A stretch of DNA of 64,000 nucleotides, from assembly GCA_036656795.1 (NCBI GenBank), contig JAVXHR010000001.1:62001-126000 (forward strand), read 5' to 3'. Origin of the DNA: CAUPWF01 sp036656795 (GTDB lineage Bacteria; Bacillota; Clostridia; Lachnospirales; Lachnospiraceae). Shown here one piece after another: positions 17,472-25,669 of the stretch (its first letter is position 1; each line of letters opens with the position of its first letter). The translations under genes and the position numbers were made by a program. Under the pieces are notes generated by a model, which did not search any database, was not told where the DNA came from, and saw only the letters and a program-made list of their open reading frames with translations.

Positions 17472-19052
17472 ATGCGTTTACTTCATATAGAAGGAGTGTC
17501 TTTTTCGTATCCAGAATCCAATACACAAGCGTTGAGGGAGATCGAGTTAGAAATTCATATGGGAGAGTTTATGTTGTTGTGTGGAAACTCCGGCTGTGGA
17601 AAGACCACACTGCTTCGTCTTTTGAAACCTCAGATTGCCCCAGTAGGACATCTAGAGGGTAAGATAGAACGTATGAAAGTTCATGAGATTGGGTTTGTGT
17701 TTCAGAATCCAGAACAACAGATTGTTACAGATACAGTTCGTCATGAACTGGCATTTGGTCTGGAAAATATGGGATTGCCAACCAATGTGATTCGTCAGCG
17801 GGTAGCGGAAACAGCACTCTTTTTCGGCATTGATACATGGATTGATCAATCAATTCATCAGATTAGTGGTGGAGAAAAACAATTGGTAAACTTAGCGGCT
17901 ATTATTGCCATGCGTCCTAAGCTGTTACTGTTAGATGAACCTACGGCTCAATTGGATCCGGTTGCAAGGAAAAACTTTTTAGAATTGTTGGTTCGTGTGA
18001 ATCGTGAGTTGGGGATTGCAGTATTGCTGAGCGAACATCAATTAGGCGAATTGCTTCCTTTATCAGATCGCGTGATTTTTATGTCACATGGATCGATTCT
18101 ATTTCAAGGACCACCGCAGACATTTATATCCTATGTCTATGCAAAGCAATTTGATTTTAGAGAAGCGTTGCCGGCAGCAACACGTATTGCATCTATATTG
18201 GGACATACAAAAGAAATATGGCCCTTAACGGTACGAGAAGGACGTGGGTTCTTGCAAGAGCATTTTTCTTGTGCAATGCCCATAGGGGAACAGACATCTA
18301 CAAGGTTTACAACCATATCAACAAAGCGTTCGAGCATAGAGTATGTTCTCCTTGTAGAACATCTTTGGTTTCGATATGAAAAGCAATTACCATTTGTATT
18401 AAAGGGTGTAAATCTTATGATTTATAAGCACAAGGTACATATGATTCTAGGAGGCAATGGAAGTGGAAAGACAACTTTACTTGGTGTCTTGGCAAAACGA
18501 TATTATGCTAATCGTGGAAAAATCAAGCTAGGATCGGATAAACAGATGCCAAAGATTGGTCTTTTAACGCAGAATCCAAAAGCGATGTTCTCCACGGATA
18601 CGGTAGAGGCAGAATTGAAAATGGCACAATGCGATATATCACTGGTGCAGCAATTACATCTGGAACATCTAAAAGAAAGACATCCTTACGACTTAAGTGG
18701 AGGCGAACAACAACGGTTGGCACTGGCTATTGTATTGGCGACCAAGCCGGAATTGTTATTATTAGATGAACCAACCAAGGGATTGGATCCATTTCTGAAA
18801 GAGGAGCTTGGACATTATATAGAAACTTATGCGACACAAGGTGGGACTATTATCTGCGTGACTCATGATGTGGAGTTTGCGGCAAAGTATGGGCAGATAT
18901 GCAGTTTGCTTTTTGAAGGTGAGATATTAGCAACGGAAGAAACGCGTTCATTTTTTGCCGGAAATACATTTTATACAACAGATGCTGCTAGAATTCTTTA
19001 TGGAATGATAAAAGAAGGTTTGTATTGTGAAGATGTGACACAAATAAAATAA
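17472..19052 (+). CDS. Fused ECF ATPase (EcfA1-EcfA2 in one chain)
   Basis: Two ABC ATPase domains in one 526-residue protein drive the ECF transporter. Domain 1: Walker A GNSGCGKTT, Q-loop VFQNPEQQI, signature ISGGEKQ, Walker B LLLLDEPTAQLDP, and a SEHQ switch histidine. Domain 2 (from about residue 290): Walker A GGNGSGKTT, Q-loop LTQNPKAMF, signature LSGGEQQR, Walker B LLLLDEPTKGLDP, and a VTHD histidine. Both sites look intact. Domain order fits CbiO-type proteins. I chose ATG 17472, which has GGGGG seven bases upstream; ATG 17466 overlaps the EcfT stop but lies almost on that site. Last gene of the operon, followed by a terminator. Confidence 0.92.
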   Translation: MRLLHIEGVSFSYPESNTQALREIELEIHMGEFMLLCGNSGCGKTTLLRLLKPQIAPVGHLEGKIERMKVHEIGFVFQNPEQQIVTDTVRHELAFGLENMGLPTNVIRQRVAETALFFGIDTWIDQSIHQISGGEKQLVNLAAIIAMRPKLLLLDEPTAQLDPVARKNFLELLVRVNRELGIAVLLSEHQLGELLPLSDRVIFMSHGSILFQGPPQTFISYVYAKQFDFREALPAATRIASILGHTKEIWPLTVREGRGFLQEHFSCAMPIGEQTSTRFTTISTKRSSIEYVLLVEHLWFRYEKQLPFVLKGVNLMIYKHKVHMILGGNGSGKTTLLGVLAKRYYANRGKIKLGSDKQMPKIGLLTQNPKAMFSTDTVEAELKMAQCDISLVQQLHLEHLKERHPYDLSGGEQQRLALAIVLATKPELLLLDEPTKGLDPFLKEELGHYIETYATQGGTIICVTHDVEFAAKYGQICSLLFEGEILATEETRSFFAGNTFYTTDAARILYGMIKEGLYCEDVTQIK

Positions 19053-19065
19053 GGATATCGTGAAA

Positions 19066-19102
19066 GGTTCTACAATGATTTATGATTGTAGGGCCTGTTT
19101 TT
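19066..19102 (+). terminator. Terminator of the ECF operon
   Basis: GGTTCTACAAT (19066-19076) pairs with ATTGTAGGGCC (19085-19095), allowing G-U pairs, followed by TGTTTTTG. Confidence 0.75.
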
Positions 19103-19355
19103 GTGATATATATATTGATATTAGAACTAGAATGGACAAAATGCACAAAAAATATAGAAAAAAATGGAATAAAATAACAAAAAAGACTGATAAATAAAAG
19201 ACTAACATGTAGAAAATGTAGCAATCTTGATTATAAAACATATTAAAAATACAATATTTTTTGTGGATTTTATACATGTTCTGTGATAAGATAGAAAACA
19301 GGGCAAGAGCTATTATGTTGTAAAAGCAACATGAAAAATATGAAGGAGGTAGAAC
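19103..19355 (+). promoter_or_regulatory. Upstream region of the hydrogenase operon
   Basis: Very AT-rich with no credible gene. The best promoter candidate is weak: TTGTGG (19261-19266) with GATAAG (19285-19290), 18-bp spacer. A short hairpin (ATGTTG 19315-19320 with CAACAT 19327-19332) lies in the presumed 5' UTR, followed by the GGAGG site of the first gene. Confidence 0.35.
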
Positions 19356-19850
19356 ATGGCAACAAAAAAAAGAACGGTTCCTTTTGCGGGGACAAAAGAA
19401 CAAGAGGAACAATTAAAACAGGTGATAGCGGAGCTGAAAGATGAAAAAGGTGCATTGATGCCCGTGCTACAACATGCACAGGATATCTACGGGTATCTTC
19501 CGGTAGAGGTCCAAACACTTATTTCGAATGAGATGGATATTCCATTAGAGAAGATCTATGGTGTCGTTACGTTTTATGCGCAATTTTCATTGAATCCAAA
19601 AGGAAAATACCGTATATCTGTTTGCCTGGGAACAGCGTGTTATGTCAAAGGTTCCGGTGATATCTATAATAAACTTATGGAGAAACTGGGAATTGTAGGC
19701 GGAGAATGTACTGCTGATGGAAAGTTTTCGCTAGATGCATGTCGTTGTATAGGAGCATGCGGATTAGCACCGGTTATGACAGTGAATGATGAAGTGTATG
19801 GTCGCCTTACGGTGGATGATATTGATGATATTTTAGCCAAGTATGAATAA
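19356..19850 (+). CDS. hydC: NuoE-like [2Fe-2S] subunit of bifurcating [FeFe] hydrogenase
   Basis: Thioredoxin-fold ferredoxin subunit of the HydABC complex. 164 residues, the usual length. An N-terminal helical bundle (LMPVLQHAQDIYGYLP) precedes the ferredoxin fold. The four ligand cysteines lie in CLGTACYVKGS and DACRCIGACG, the NuoE/HndA pattern. It starts 10 bases after AAGGAGG and ends 26 bases before the NuoF-like gene. In HydABC this subunit carries one cluster and, with HydB, forms the NADH-side module. Name by context and order C-B-A. Confidence 0.92.
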   Translation: MATKKRTVPFAGTKEQEEQLKQVIAELKDEKGALMPVLQHAQDIYGYLPVEVQTLISNEMDIPLEKIYGVVTFYAQFSLNPKGKYRISVCLGTACYVKGSGDIYNKLMEKLGIVGGECTADGKFSLDACRCIGACGLAPVMTVNDEVYGRLTVDDIDDILAKYE

Positions 19851-19876
19851 TAGTGAGAAAGATGGGAGGATGTTAT

Positions 19877-21763
19877 ATGATATCTCTTGAGCAGTTGAAA
19901 GAAATACGAGAAAGAATGCAAGGTATGGTGGCCATGCGTCAAGAAGGCGATGCAAAGGTAGCAGAAGCCGGTGGCAAATATCGTTGTCATATATTAGTAT
20001 GTGGTGGTACAGGGTGTACATCATCAGGCAGCGAGAAAATTATTGACAAATTGAATGAAGAAGTATTATCTCATGGATTAGAAGAAGAGGTGTGCGTTAT
20101 ACGTACCGGATGCCATGGATTATGTGCACTGGGTCCAATTATGATTGTGTATCCGGACGCATCATTTTATTCCATGGTTAAATTAGAAGATATCCCTGAA
20201 ATCATAGAAGAACATATTGTAAAAGGGAATGTAGTGAAACGCCTGTTATACCAAGAAACAGTAACAGATGCAGGTGTTGTTTCTATGCATGAGACTGATT
20301 TTTATAAAAAACAACATCGTGTAGCTCTTCGCAACTGTGGTGTAATTAACCCGGAAAATATTGAAGAATACATAGGAACTAATGGATACGAAGCTCTGGG
20401 TAAAGTACTGACAGAGAAAACTCAAGATGAAGTGATTCAGATTCTTTTGGACAGCGGACTACGTGGTCGTGGTGGTGCAGGATTCCCAACTGGTTTAAAA
20501 TGGAAATTTGCAAAAGGAAATGATGCTGATCAGAAATATGTATGTTGTAATGCAGATGAAGGGGATCCGGGTGCGTTTATGGATCGATCTGTATTAGAGG
20601 GTGACCCACATGTAGTATTAGAGGCTATGGCCATTGCAGGCTACACTATTGGTGCAAGTCAAGGATATATCTATGTGCGTGCAGAGTACCCGATTGCAGT
20701 GCAGCGTCTGAAGATTGCAATTGCACAAGCCAGAGAATATGGAGTGCTAGGAGAACATATATTTGGTACAGACTTTAACTTTGATATTGATTTACGTCTA
20801 GGCGCAGGAGCTTTTGTATGTGGAGAAGAGACTGCATTAATGACTTCTATTGAAGGAAATAGAGGAGAACCAAGACCAAGACCGCCATTCCCGGCATTAA
20901 AGGGATTGTTCCAAAAACCAACCATTCTAAATAACGTAGAAACGTTAGCTAATATTCCGAGAATTATTCTAAAAGGTCCTGAGTGGTTTGCAAGTAGAGG
21001 AACAGAGAAATCAAAGGGAACAAAAGTATTTGCACTTGGTGGAAAGATTAACAATACAGGATTGGTAGAGATACCAATGGGAACAACACTTCGTGAAGTA
21101 ATAGAAGAAATCGGTGGAGGAATTCCTAACGGAAAGAAATTCAAAGCAGCTCAAACAGGCGGACCGTCAGGTGGTTGTATACCGGCAGAACATTTTGATA
21201 TTCCAATTGATTATGATAATTTGATTTCTATTGGTTCTATGATGGGATCCGGTGGATTAATCGTTATGGATGAAGACAACTGTATGGTTGATATTGCAAA
21301 ATTCTTCTTGGAATTCACGGTAGAGGAATCTTGTGGGAAATGTACACCATGCCGTGTTGGTACAAGACGTATGTTAGAGATATTAGATCGTATTACAAAG
21401 GGACAAGGTAAGATGGAAGATTTGGATAAATTAGAAACACTTGCAAATCATCTAAAATCAAGTTCACTTTGTGCACTTGGACAAACAGCTCCAAATCCAG
21501 TTATCTCAACATTGCGATATTTTAGAGATGAATACGTTGCTCATATTGTAGACAAAAAATGTCCTGCAGGAGTGTGTAAAGCATTACTTCAGTATAAGAT
21601 TGATCCGGATAAATGTAAAGGTTGTACCTTATGTGCAAGAACCTGTCCAAATGATGCAATTGTTGGAACGGTAAAAGAACCACATATGATTAACCCGGAT
21701 AAATGTGTGAAATGTGGAGCTTGTATGGAAAAATGTCGTTTTGGCGCAATCTATAAGGAGTAA
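19877..21763 (+). CDS. hydB: NuoF-like flavoprotein subunit of bifurcating [FeFe] hydrogenase
   Basis: FMN and NAD(H)-binding subunit; in characterised HydABC enzymes it is the likely bifurcation site that splits electrons between NAD+ and ferredoxin. 628 residues. Order: an N-terminal thioredoxin-like [2Fe-2S] domain (CGGTGCTSSG and CHGLCALGP), the NuoF core with GLRGRGGAGFPTGLKW and CNADEGDPGAFMDRS (FMN and NADH contacts), the [4Fe-4S] site ESCGKCTPCRVGTRRM, and a C-terminal 2x[4Fe-4S] ferredoxin domain (CKGCTLCARTCP, CVKCGACMEKC). The frame opens at GTG 19853, but ATG 19877 has GGGAGGA six bases upstream. Seven bases separate it from hydA. Confidence 0.93.
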   Translation: MISLEQLKEIRERMQGMVAMRQEGDAKVAEAGGKYRCHILVCGGTGCTSSGSEKIIDKLNEEVLSHGLEEEVCVIRTGCHGLCALGPIMIVYPDASFYSMVKLEDIPEIIEEHIVKGNVVKRLLYQETVTDAGVVSMHETDFYKKQHRVALRNCGVINPENIEEYIGTNGYEALGKVLTEKTQDEVIQILLDSGLRGRGGAGFPTGLKWKFAKGNDADQKYVCCNADEGDPGAFMDRSVLEGDPHVVLEAMAIAGYTIGASQGYIYVRAEYPIAVQRLKIAIAQAREYGVLGEHIFGTDFNFDIDLRLGAGAFVCGEETALMTSIEGNRGEPRPRPPFPALKGLFQKPTILNNVETLANIPRIILKGPEWFASRGTEKSKGTKVFALGGKINNTGLVEIPMGTTLREVIEEIGGGIPNGKKFKAAQTGGPSGGCIPAEHFDIPIDYDNLISIGSMMGSGGLIVMDEDNCMVDIAKFFLEFTVEESCGKCTPCRVGTRRMLEILDRITKGQGKMEDLDKLETLANHLKSSSLCALGQTAPNPVISTLRYFRDEYVAHIVDKKCPAGVCKALLQYKIDPDKCKGCTLCARTCPNDAIVGTVKEPHMINPDKCVKCGACMEKCRFGAIYKE

Positions 21764-21769
21764 TGGAGG

Positions 21770-23524
21770 ATGGAGAATATGGAAAATATAAATTTAAAAA
21801 TCAATGGCATGGATGTGTCTGCCCCAGCGGGTTCTACAATATTAGAAGCTGCACATATCGCTGGTATCAAGATTCCAACCCTCTGTTTCTTAAAAGAAAT
21901 TAATGAGATTGGTGCTTGTCGTATGTGTGTAGTTGAAGTAAAAGGCGCAAGAAATCTAGTTGCAGCCTGTGTACATCCAATTAATGAAGGTATGGAAGTG
22001 TTGACAAACACACCACAGTTATTGGAATCTAGAAGGAAAACGTTGCAATTATTACTTTCTAATCATGATAGAAAATGTCTTTCTTGCGTAAGAAGTGGAA
22101 ATTGCGAATTACAACAATTATGTAAAGAGTTAGGTGTGGTAGAGGAAGATTATTTTGATGGTGTTACTACAGAATATGAACTTGACACGTCAGCAGTTCA
22201 TATGATTCGTGACAATAATAAATGTATCTTATGTAGACGTTGCTCTGCGGTTTGTGAAAAAATACAAGGTGTAGGTGTAATTGGACCAAATAATCGTGGA
22301 TTTGAGACATTTATTGGTTCTCCATTTGAAATGGGACTAGGGGATACAAGCTGTGTATCCTGTGGACAATGTATTGCAGTTTGCCCAACAGGTGCATTGA
22401 CAGAAAAAGATTATACCAATCAAGTATTGGACGCAATTGCAGATCCAACGAAACATGTAGTTGTGCAGACTGCACCTTCTGTAAGAGTAGGACTAGGAGA
22501 AGAATTTGGATATCCAATTGGGACAGATGTAGAAGGAAAGATGGCTGCTGCTCTTCGTAGAATTGGATTTACAAAAGTATTTGATACAGATTTCAGTGCA
22601 GATTTAACAATTATGGAAGAAGCAACAGAGTTCTTAGATCGAGTAAATAATGGTGGCGTGTTACCAATGATTACGTCATGTTCTCCGGGCTGGATCAAAT
22701 ATTGTGAGCATTATTTCCCAGATATGACGGAGAATTTATCTAGTTGTAAATCTCCACAACAGATGTTTGGAGCAATCACAAAAACTTATTATGCAGAAAA
22801 AGCAGGGATTGATCCTAACGATATCGTGTGTGTGAGTGTAATGCCATGTACTGCTAAGAAGTTTGAAATTGGTCGTGAGGATCAAAGCGCAGCAGGTGTA
22901 CCGGATGTAGATATTGCAATCACAACAAGGGAATTGGCTCGTTTAATTAAACGTTGTGGAATTGACTTTCGAGGTCTTCCAGAAGAAGGATTTGATGATC
23001 CACTGGGAGAGTCTACAGGGGCTGGAGTTATCTTTGGAGCAACTGGTGGCGTAATGGAAGCAGCGCTTCGTACAGCAGTGGAAACATTAACAGGGGAAGA
23101 GCTTGCAAATCTAGATTTTACAGATGTACGTGGAACCCAGGGAATCAAAGAGGCTACTTATACGGTTGCAGGATTAGATATTCATGTTGCAGTAGTATCG
23201 GGACTTAATAATGCAAGAACATTGTTAAATAGAGTGAAAGCAGGAGAAGTAAACTATCACTTCATTGAAATTATGGGATGCCCGGGAGGGTGTGTAAATG
23301 GAGGCGGACAACCACAGGTATCCGGTCATGTAAGAAACTTTACAGATGTACGTGCATTACGTGCAAAAGCGTTATATGACAATGATGCTAAAAAAGAAAT
23401 CCGTAAATCACATGAGAATCCGTCTATCAAAAAACTATATGAAGAATATCTTGAGAAACCGGGTAGCCATAAGGCTCATGCTATCTTACATACTTCATAT
23501 GTAAAACGTACTATTAATAAATAA
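21770..23524 (+). CDS. hydA: [FeFe] hydrogenase catalytic subunit HydA
   Basis: H2-forming or H2-oxidising catalytic subunit, 584 residues. N-terminal plant-type [2Fe-2S] domain (GACRMCVVEV), a His-Cys3 [4Fe-4S] segment (CLSCVRSGNCELQQLC), 2x[4Fe-4S] (CILCRRCSAVCEK, CVSCGQCIAVCPTGA), then the H-cluster domain. H-cluster motifs: TSCSPGW (Cys304), MPCTAKKFE (Cys360), and EIMGCPGGCVNGGGQP (Cys504, Cys508). The first motif has Ser where many enzymes have a second Cys. With hydC and hydB it should form a soluble NAD(H)/ferredoxin bifurcating enzyme. ATG 21779 is an alternative start with a closer GGAGG. No maturase genes (hydE, hydF, hydG) lie in the window. Confidence 0.95.
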   Translation: MENMENINLKINGMDVSAPAGSTILEAAHIAGIKIPTLCFLKEINEIGACRMCVVEVKGARNLVAACVHPINEGMEVLTNTPQLLESRRKTLQLLLSNHDRKCLSCVRSGNCELQQLCKELGVVEEDYFDGVTTEYELDTSAVHMIRDNNKCILCRRCSAVCEKIQGVGVIGPNNRGFETFIGSPFEMGLGDTSCVSCGQCIAVCPTGALTEKDYTNQVLDAIADPTKHVVVQTAPSVRVGLGEEFGYPIGTDVEGKMAAALRRIGFTKVFDTDFSADLTIMEEATEFLDRVNNGGVLPMITSCSPGWIKYCEHYFPDMTENLSSCKSPQQMFGAITKTYYAEKAGIDPNDIVCVSVMPCTAKKFEIGREDQSAAGVPDVDIAITTRELARLIKRCGIDFRGLPEEGFDDPLGESTGAGVIFGATGGVMEAALRTAVETLTGEELANLDFTDVRGTQGIKEATYTVAGLDIHVAVVSGLNNARTLLNRVKAGEVNYHFIEIMGCPGGCVNGGGQPQVSGHVRNFTDVRALRAKALYDNDAKKEIRKSHENPSIKKLYEEYLEKPGSHKAHAILHTSYVKRTINK

Positions 23525-23553
23525 ATCATCCCTTCGTTATTAAGAAGTTTCAT

Positions 23554-23594
23554 AAAAGCAAGAGACAAAAGAATCTGACCTGTCTCTTGCTTTT
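23554..23594 (+). terminator. Terminator after hydCBA
   Basis: A perfect 14-bp stem (23554-23567 with 23581-23594) ends in TTTT. It separates hydCBA from the next hydrogenase-related cluster. Confidence 0.85.
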
Positions 23595-23712
23595 ATGCGT
23601 CCTATCATCTATGGTAACTTTGTTGACAAATAAGGGATAAATGAGTAACATAGAGATAATAAATGAGCAGCATAGGGATAATAGATGGGCGATAAAATGG
23701 GAGGTTTTCAAT

Positions 23713-23958
23713 ATGAAAATTCAGATATGTGTAGGTAGCTCTTGCCATTTGCGAGGCTCGGAAGAAGTGATACAAACGTTTCGTAAGTTATGTAAGACAC
23801 ATCAAGTGAATGCAGTGGTGGAATTATGTGGATCTTTTTGTATGGGTACATGTAGTAAGGGAGTAAGTGTTCGTGTTGACGGACAAGATATCTTTCATGT
23901 AAAACCGGAAGATGCAGAAGATTTTTTCACAGAAGAAATCTTAAGGAGGTTAGCCTAG
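23713..23958 (+). CDS. Small thioredoxin-like [2Fe-2S] ferredoxin
   Basis: An 81-residue protein with the NuoE-type ferredoxin fold and four spaced cysteines: CVGSSCHLRGS at the start, then CGSFCMGTCSKG. The GSSCHLRGSE segment is typical of small ferredoxins found beside [FeFe] hydrogenases. ATG 23713 follows GGAGG with 8-base spacing; a 24-residue extension to 23641 has no site and looks spurious. Its stop TAG is immediately followed by the ATG of the sensory hydrogenase, so the two are co-translated. It probably passes electrons to or from the next protein (inference). Confidence 0.85.
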   Translation: MKIQICVGSSCHLRGSEEVIQTFRKLCKTHQVNAVVELCGSFCMGTCSKGVSVRVDGQDIFHVKPEDAEDFFTEEILRRLA

Positions 23959-25668
23959 ATGAGAGTCATTGATTTTAAAGATGCCAGTTGTAAACATTGT
24001 TACAAATGTGTACGTTATTGCGAAGTGAAAGCGATTTCTGTAAAGAACGAACAAGCACATATTATTAGTGAACGTTGTATTCATTGTGGACGCTGTTTGG
24101 AAGTATGTCCACAAAATGCAAAGACATTTGCCAGCGACATAGAACGAGTAAAAGGCTATCTAAGACAAGGGGTAAAAACAGTTATCTCTATTGCGCCATC
24201 ATATCTTGGAATTCTTGATTATCAGACTCCGGGTCAAGTTGTTGATGCATTGTTAAAGTTGGGGTTTCATGAAGTGCGGGAAACATCAGAAGGTGCGGCC
24301 TATGTTACACGAGAGTATGGTAGATTGTTAACGGAAGGAACGATGCCTAATATTATTACAACCTGTTGCCCAAGTGTCAATGATCTGATTGAGAAATATT
24401 ATCCGAGTCTGGTATCTTTTATGGCACCGATTGTATCTCCAATGATTGCTCATGGAAGACTGATTAAGAAATTATACGCAGAAGAAGTAAAGGTCATCTT
24501 TTTAGGACCTTGTATTGCTAAAAAAGAGGAAGCAATAGGCGATAAACGTGTGGAAGGTGCAATCGATGCAATTTTAACCTTTGAAGAATTGGTGCCTTGG
24601 CTCCAACGGGAAGGTATTGTAATTCGTCAATGTGAAGAAAAACCAATGGGGAATCAAGACCCTAAGATGAATCGCTTGTATCCGGTTAGTGGTGGGGTTA
24701 TTCAGTCTGTTTTAGCATTACAGTTGCAGGACACCTATCATAAGGTATATGTAGATGGACTCAAGGATTGTATAGAATTATTTGAAAGTATGGAACGTAA
24801 AGAAGTAGACCATTGTTTTGTAGAAGTGAATGTATGCGATGGTGGGTGCGTGAAGGGACCGGCATCTCATGCATGGAACCATTCTTTTGTTCGAGCAAAA
24901 TTACGGGTGGAAGAACATGCACAACGTGAGATGACAACAGAATTCGCAACAGATGTTCTTATGCACAAAGAATTTTTGGATCGCCATATCGAAGAACCAC
25001 TGCCGTCGGAAGAAGAAGTAAGAGAACTGCTCCGAGCAATTGGGAAGAATACAAAGGAAGATGAATTAAACTGTGGAGCCTGTGGATATCCTACTTGCAG
25101 GGCAAAGGCTGTTGCTGTTTTTCAAAAAAAAGCAGAACTTAGCATGTGTCTTCCATATGCCATTGCACAAGCAGAGTCCATGTCTAATGTTGTGATGGAC
25201 GTGACCCCGAATCTGATCTTTATCATCGATCGAGATCTGCGTATTCGTGAATGCAATAAAAAAGGACAACGATTGCTTGGTGTCTCTCATGCGGAAGCGT
25301 TAGAGCGACATATCTATGAATTTATTGAAGAAACAGATATTGAAGAGGTATTGCGGACGAAACGTTCCATTATTCATAAGAAGATAGAAATTGAACAATT
25401 GCAGATTACGGTTATTGAAATTATTACATATATTGATGAACTAGAATCGGTACTTGTTATCTATCAAGATGTGACCAAAGAAGAACAGGCAAAGGAACAA
25501 CATTATAGTTTGAAGATGGAAACCGTAGAGATGGCACAGAAAGTCATTGATAAACAGATGATGGTCGCCCAAGAGATTGCAGGATTACTAGGAGAAACAA
25601 CAGCAGAAACAAAGGTCACTTTATCCAAATTGCGTGATTCTATTCTCTTTGAAGAAGAGGGGGAATAG
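23959..25668 (+). CDS. hydS: PAS-containing sensory-type [FeFe] hydrogenase (group C-like)
   Basis: 569 residues. An N-terminal 2x[4Fe-4S] domain (CKHCYKCVRYCE, CIHCGRCLEVCP) leads to an H-cluster domain whose motifs deviate from the catalytic type: TTCCPSVN (Cys136, Cys137), LGPCIAKKEE (Cys185) and EVNVCDGGCVKGP (Cys293, Cys297). It lacks the GGGQP ending. An extra [4Fe-4S] motif follows (CGACGYPTCRAKA...C, about residues 373-397), then a PAS domain (about 405-510; IIDRDLRIRECNKKG) and a helical tail. This architecture matches sensory group C enzymes such as HydS, which sense rather than turn over H2 in bulk. A phosphatase gene is coupled directly behind it. Group assignment is by architecture and not by phylogeny. 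Confidence 0.88.
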   Translation: MRVIDFKDASCKHCYKCVRYCEVKAISVKNEQAHIISERCIHCGRCLEVCPQNAKTFASDIERVKGYLRQGVKTVISIAPSYLGILDYQTPGQVVDALLKLGFHEVRETSEGAAYVTREYGRLLTEGTMPNIITTCCPSVNDLIEKYYPSLVSFMAPIVSPMIAHGRLIKKLYAEEVKVIFLGPCIAKKEEAIGDKRVEGAIDAILTFEELVPWLQREGIVIRQCEEKPMGNQDPKMNRLYPVSGGVIQSVLALQLQDTYHKVYVDGLKDCIELFESMERKEVDHCFVEVNVCDGGCVKGPASHAWNHSFVRAKLRVEEHAQREMTTEFATDVLMHKEFLDRHIEEPLPSEEEVRELLRAIGKNTKEDELNCGACGYPTCRAKAVAVFQKKAELSMCLPYAIAQAESMSNVVMDVTPNLIFIIDRDLRIRECNKKGQRLLGVSHAEALERHIYEFIEETDIEEVLRTKRSIIHKKIEIEQLQITVIEIITYIDELESVLVIYQDVTKEEQAKEQHYSLKMETVEMAQKVIDKQMMVAQEIAGLLGETTAETKVTLSKLRDSILFEEEGE

Positions 25669-25669
25669 T

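Noticed and set aside
19261..19278. Rex-like operator (TTGTGGATTTTATACA) before hydC
   Set aside because: The right half does not match the inverted TTGT half-site. A similar TTGTGAATTTTAGTACAA before the EF-G paralogue is symmetric only at the outer four bases. Too weak to claim redox control.
20671..21144. 157-codon minus-strand open frame inside hydB
   Set aside because: It is a shadow of a highly conserved, biased coding sequence on the other strand, with no ribosome site or recognisable protein.
23641..23712. 24-residue N-terminal extension of the small ferredoxin
   Set aside because: No ribosome site, and the family begins at the KIQICVGSSC strand.
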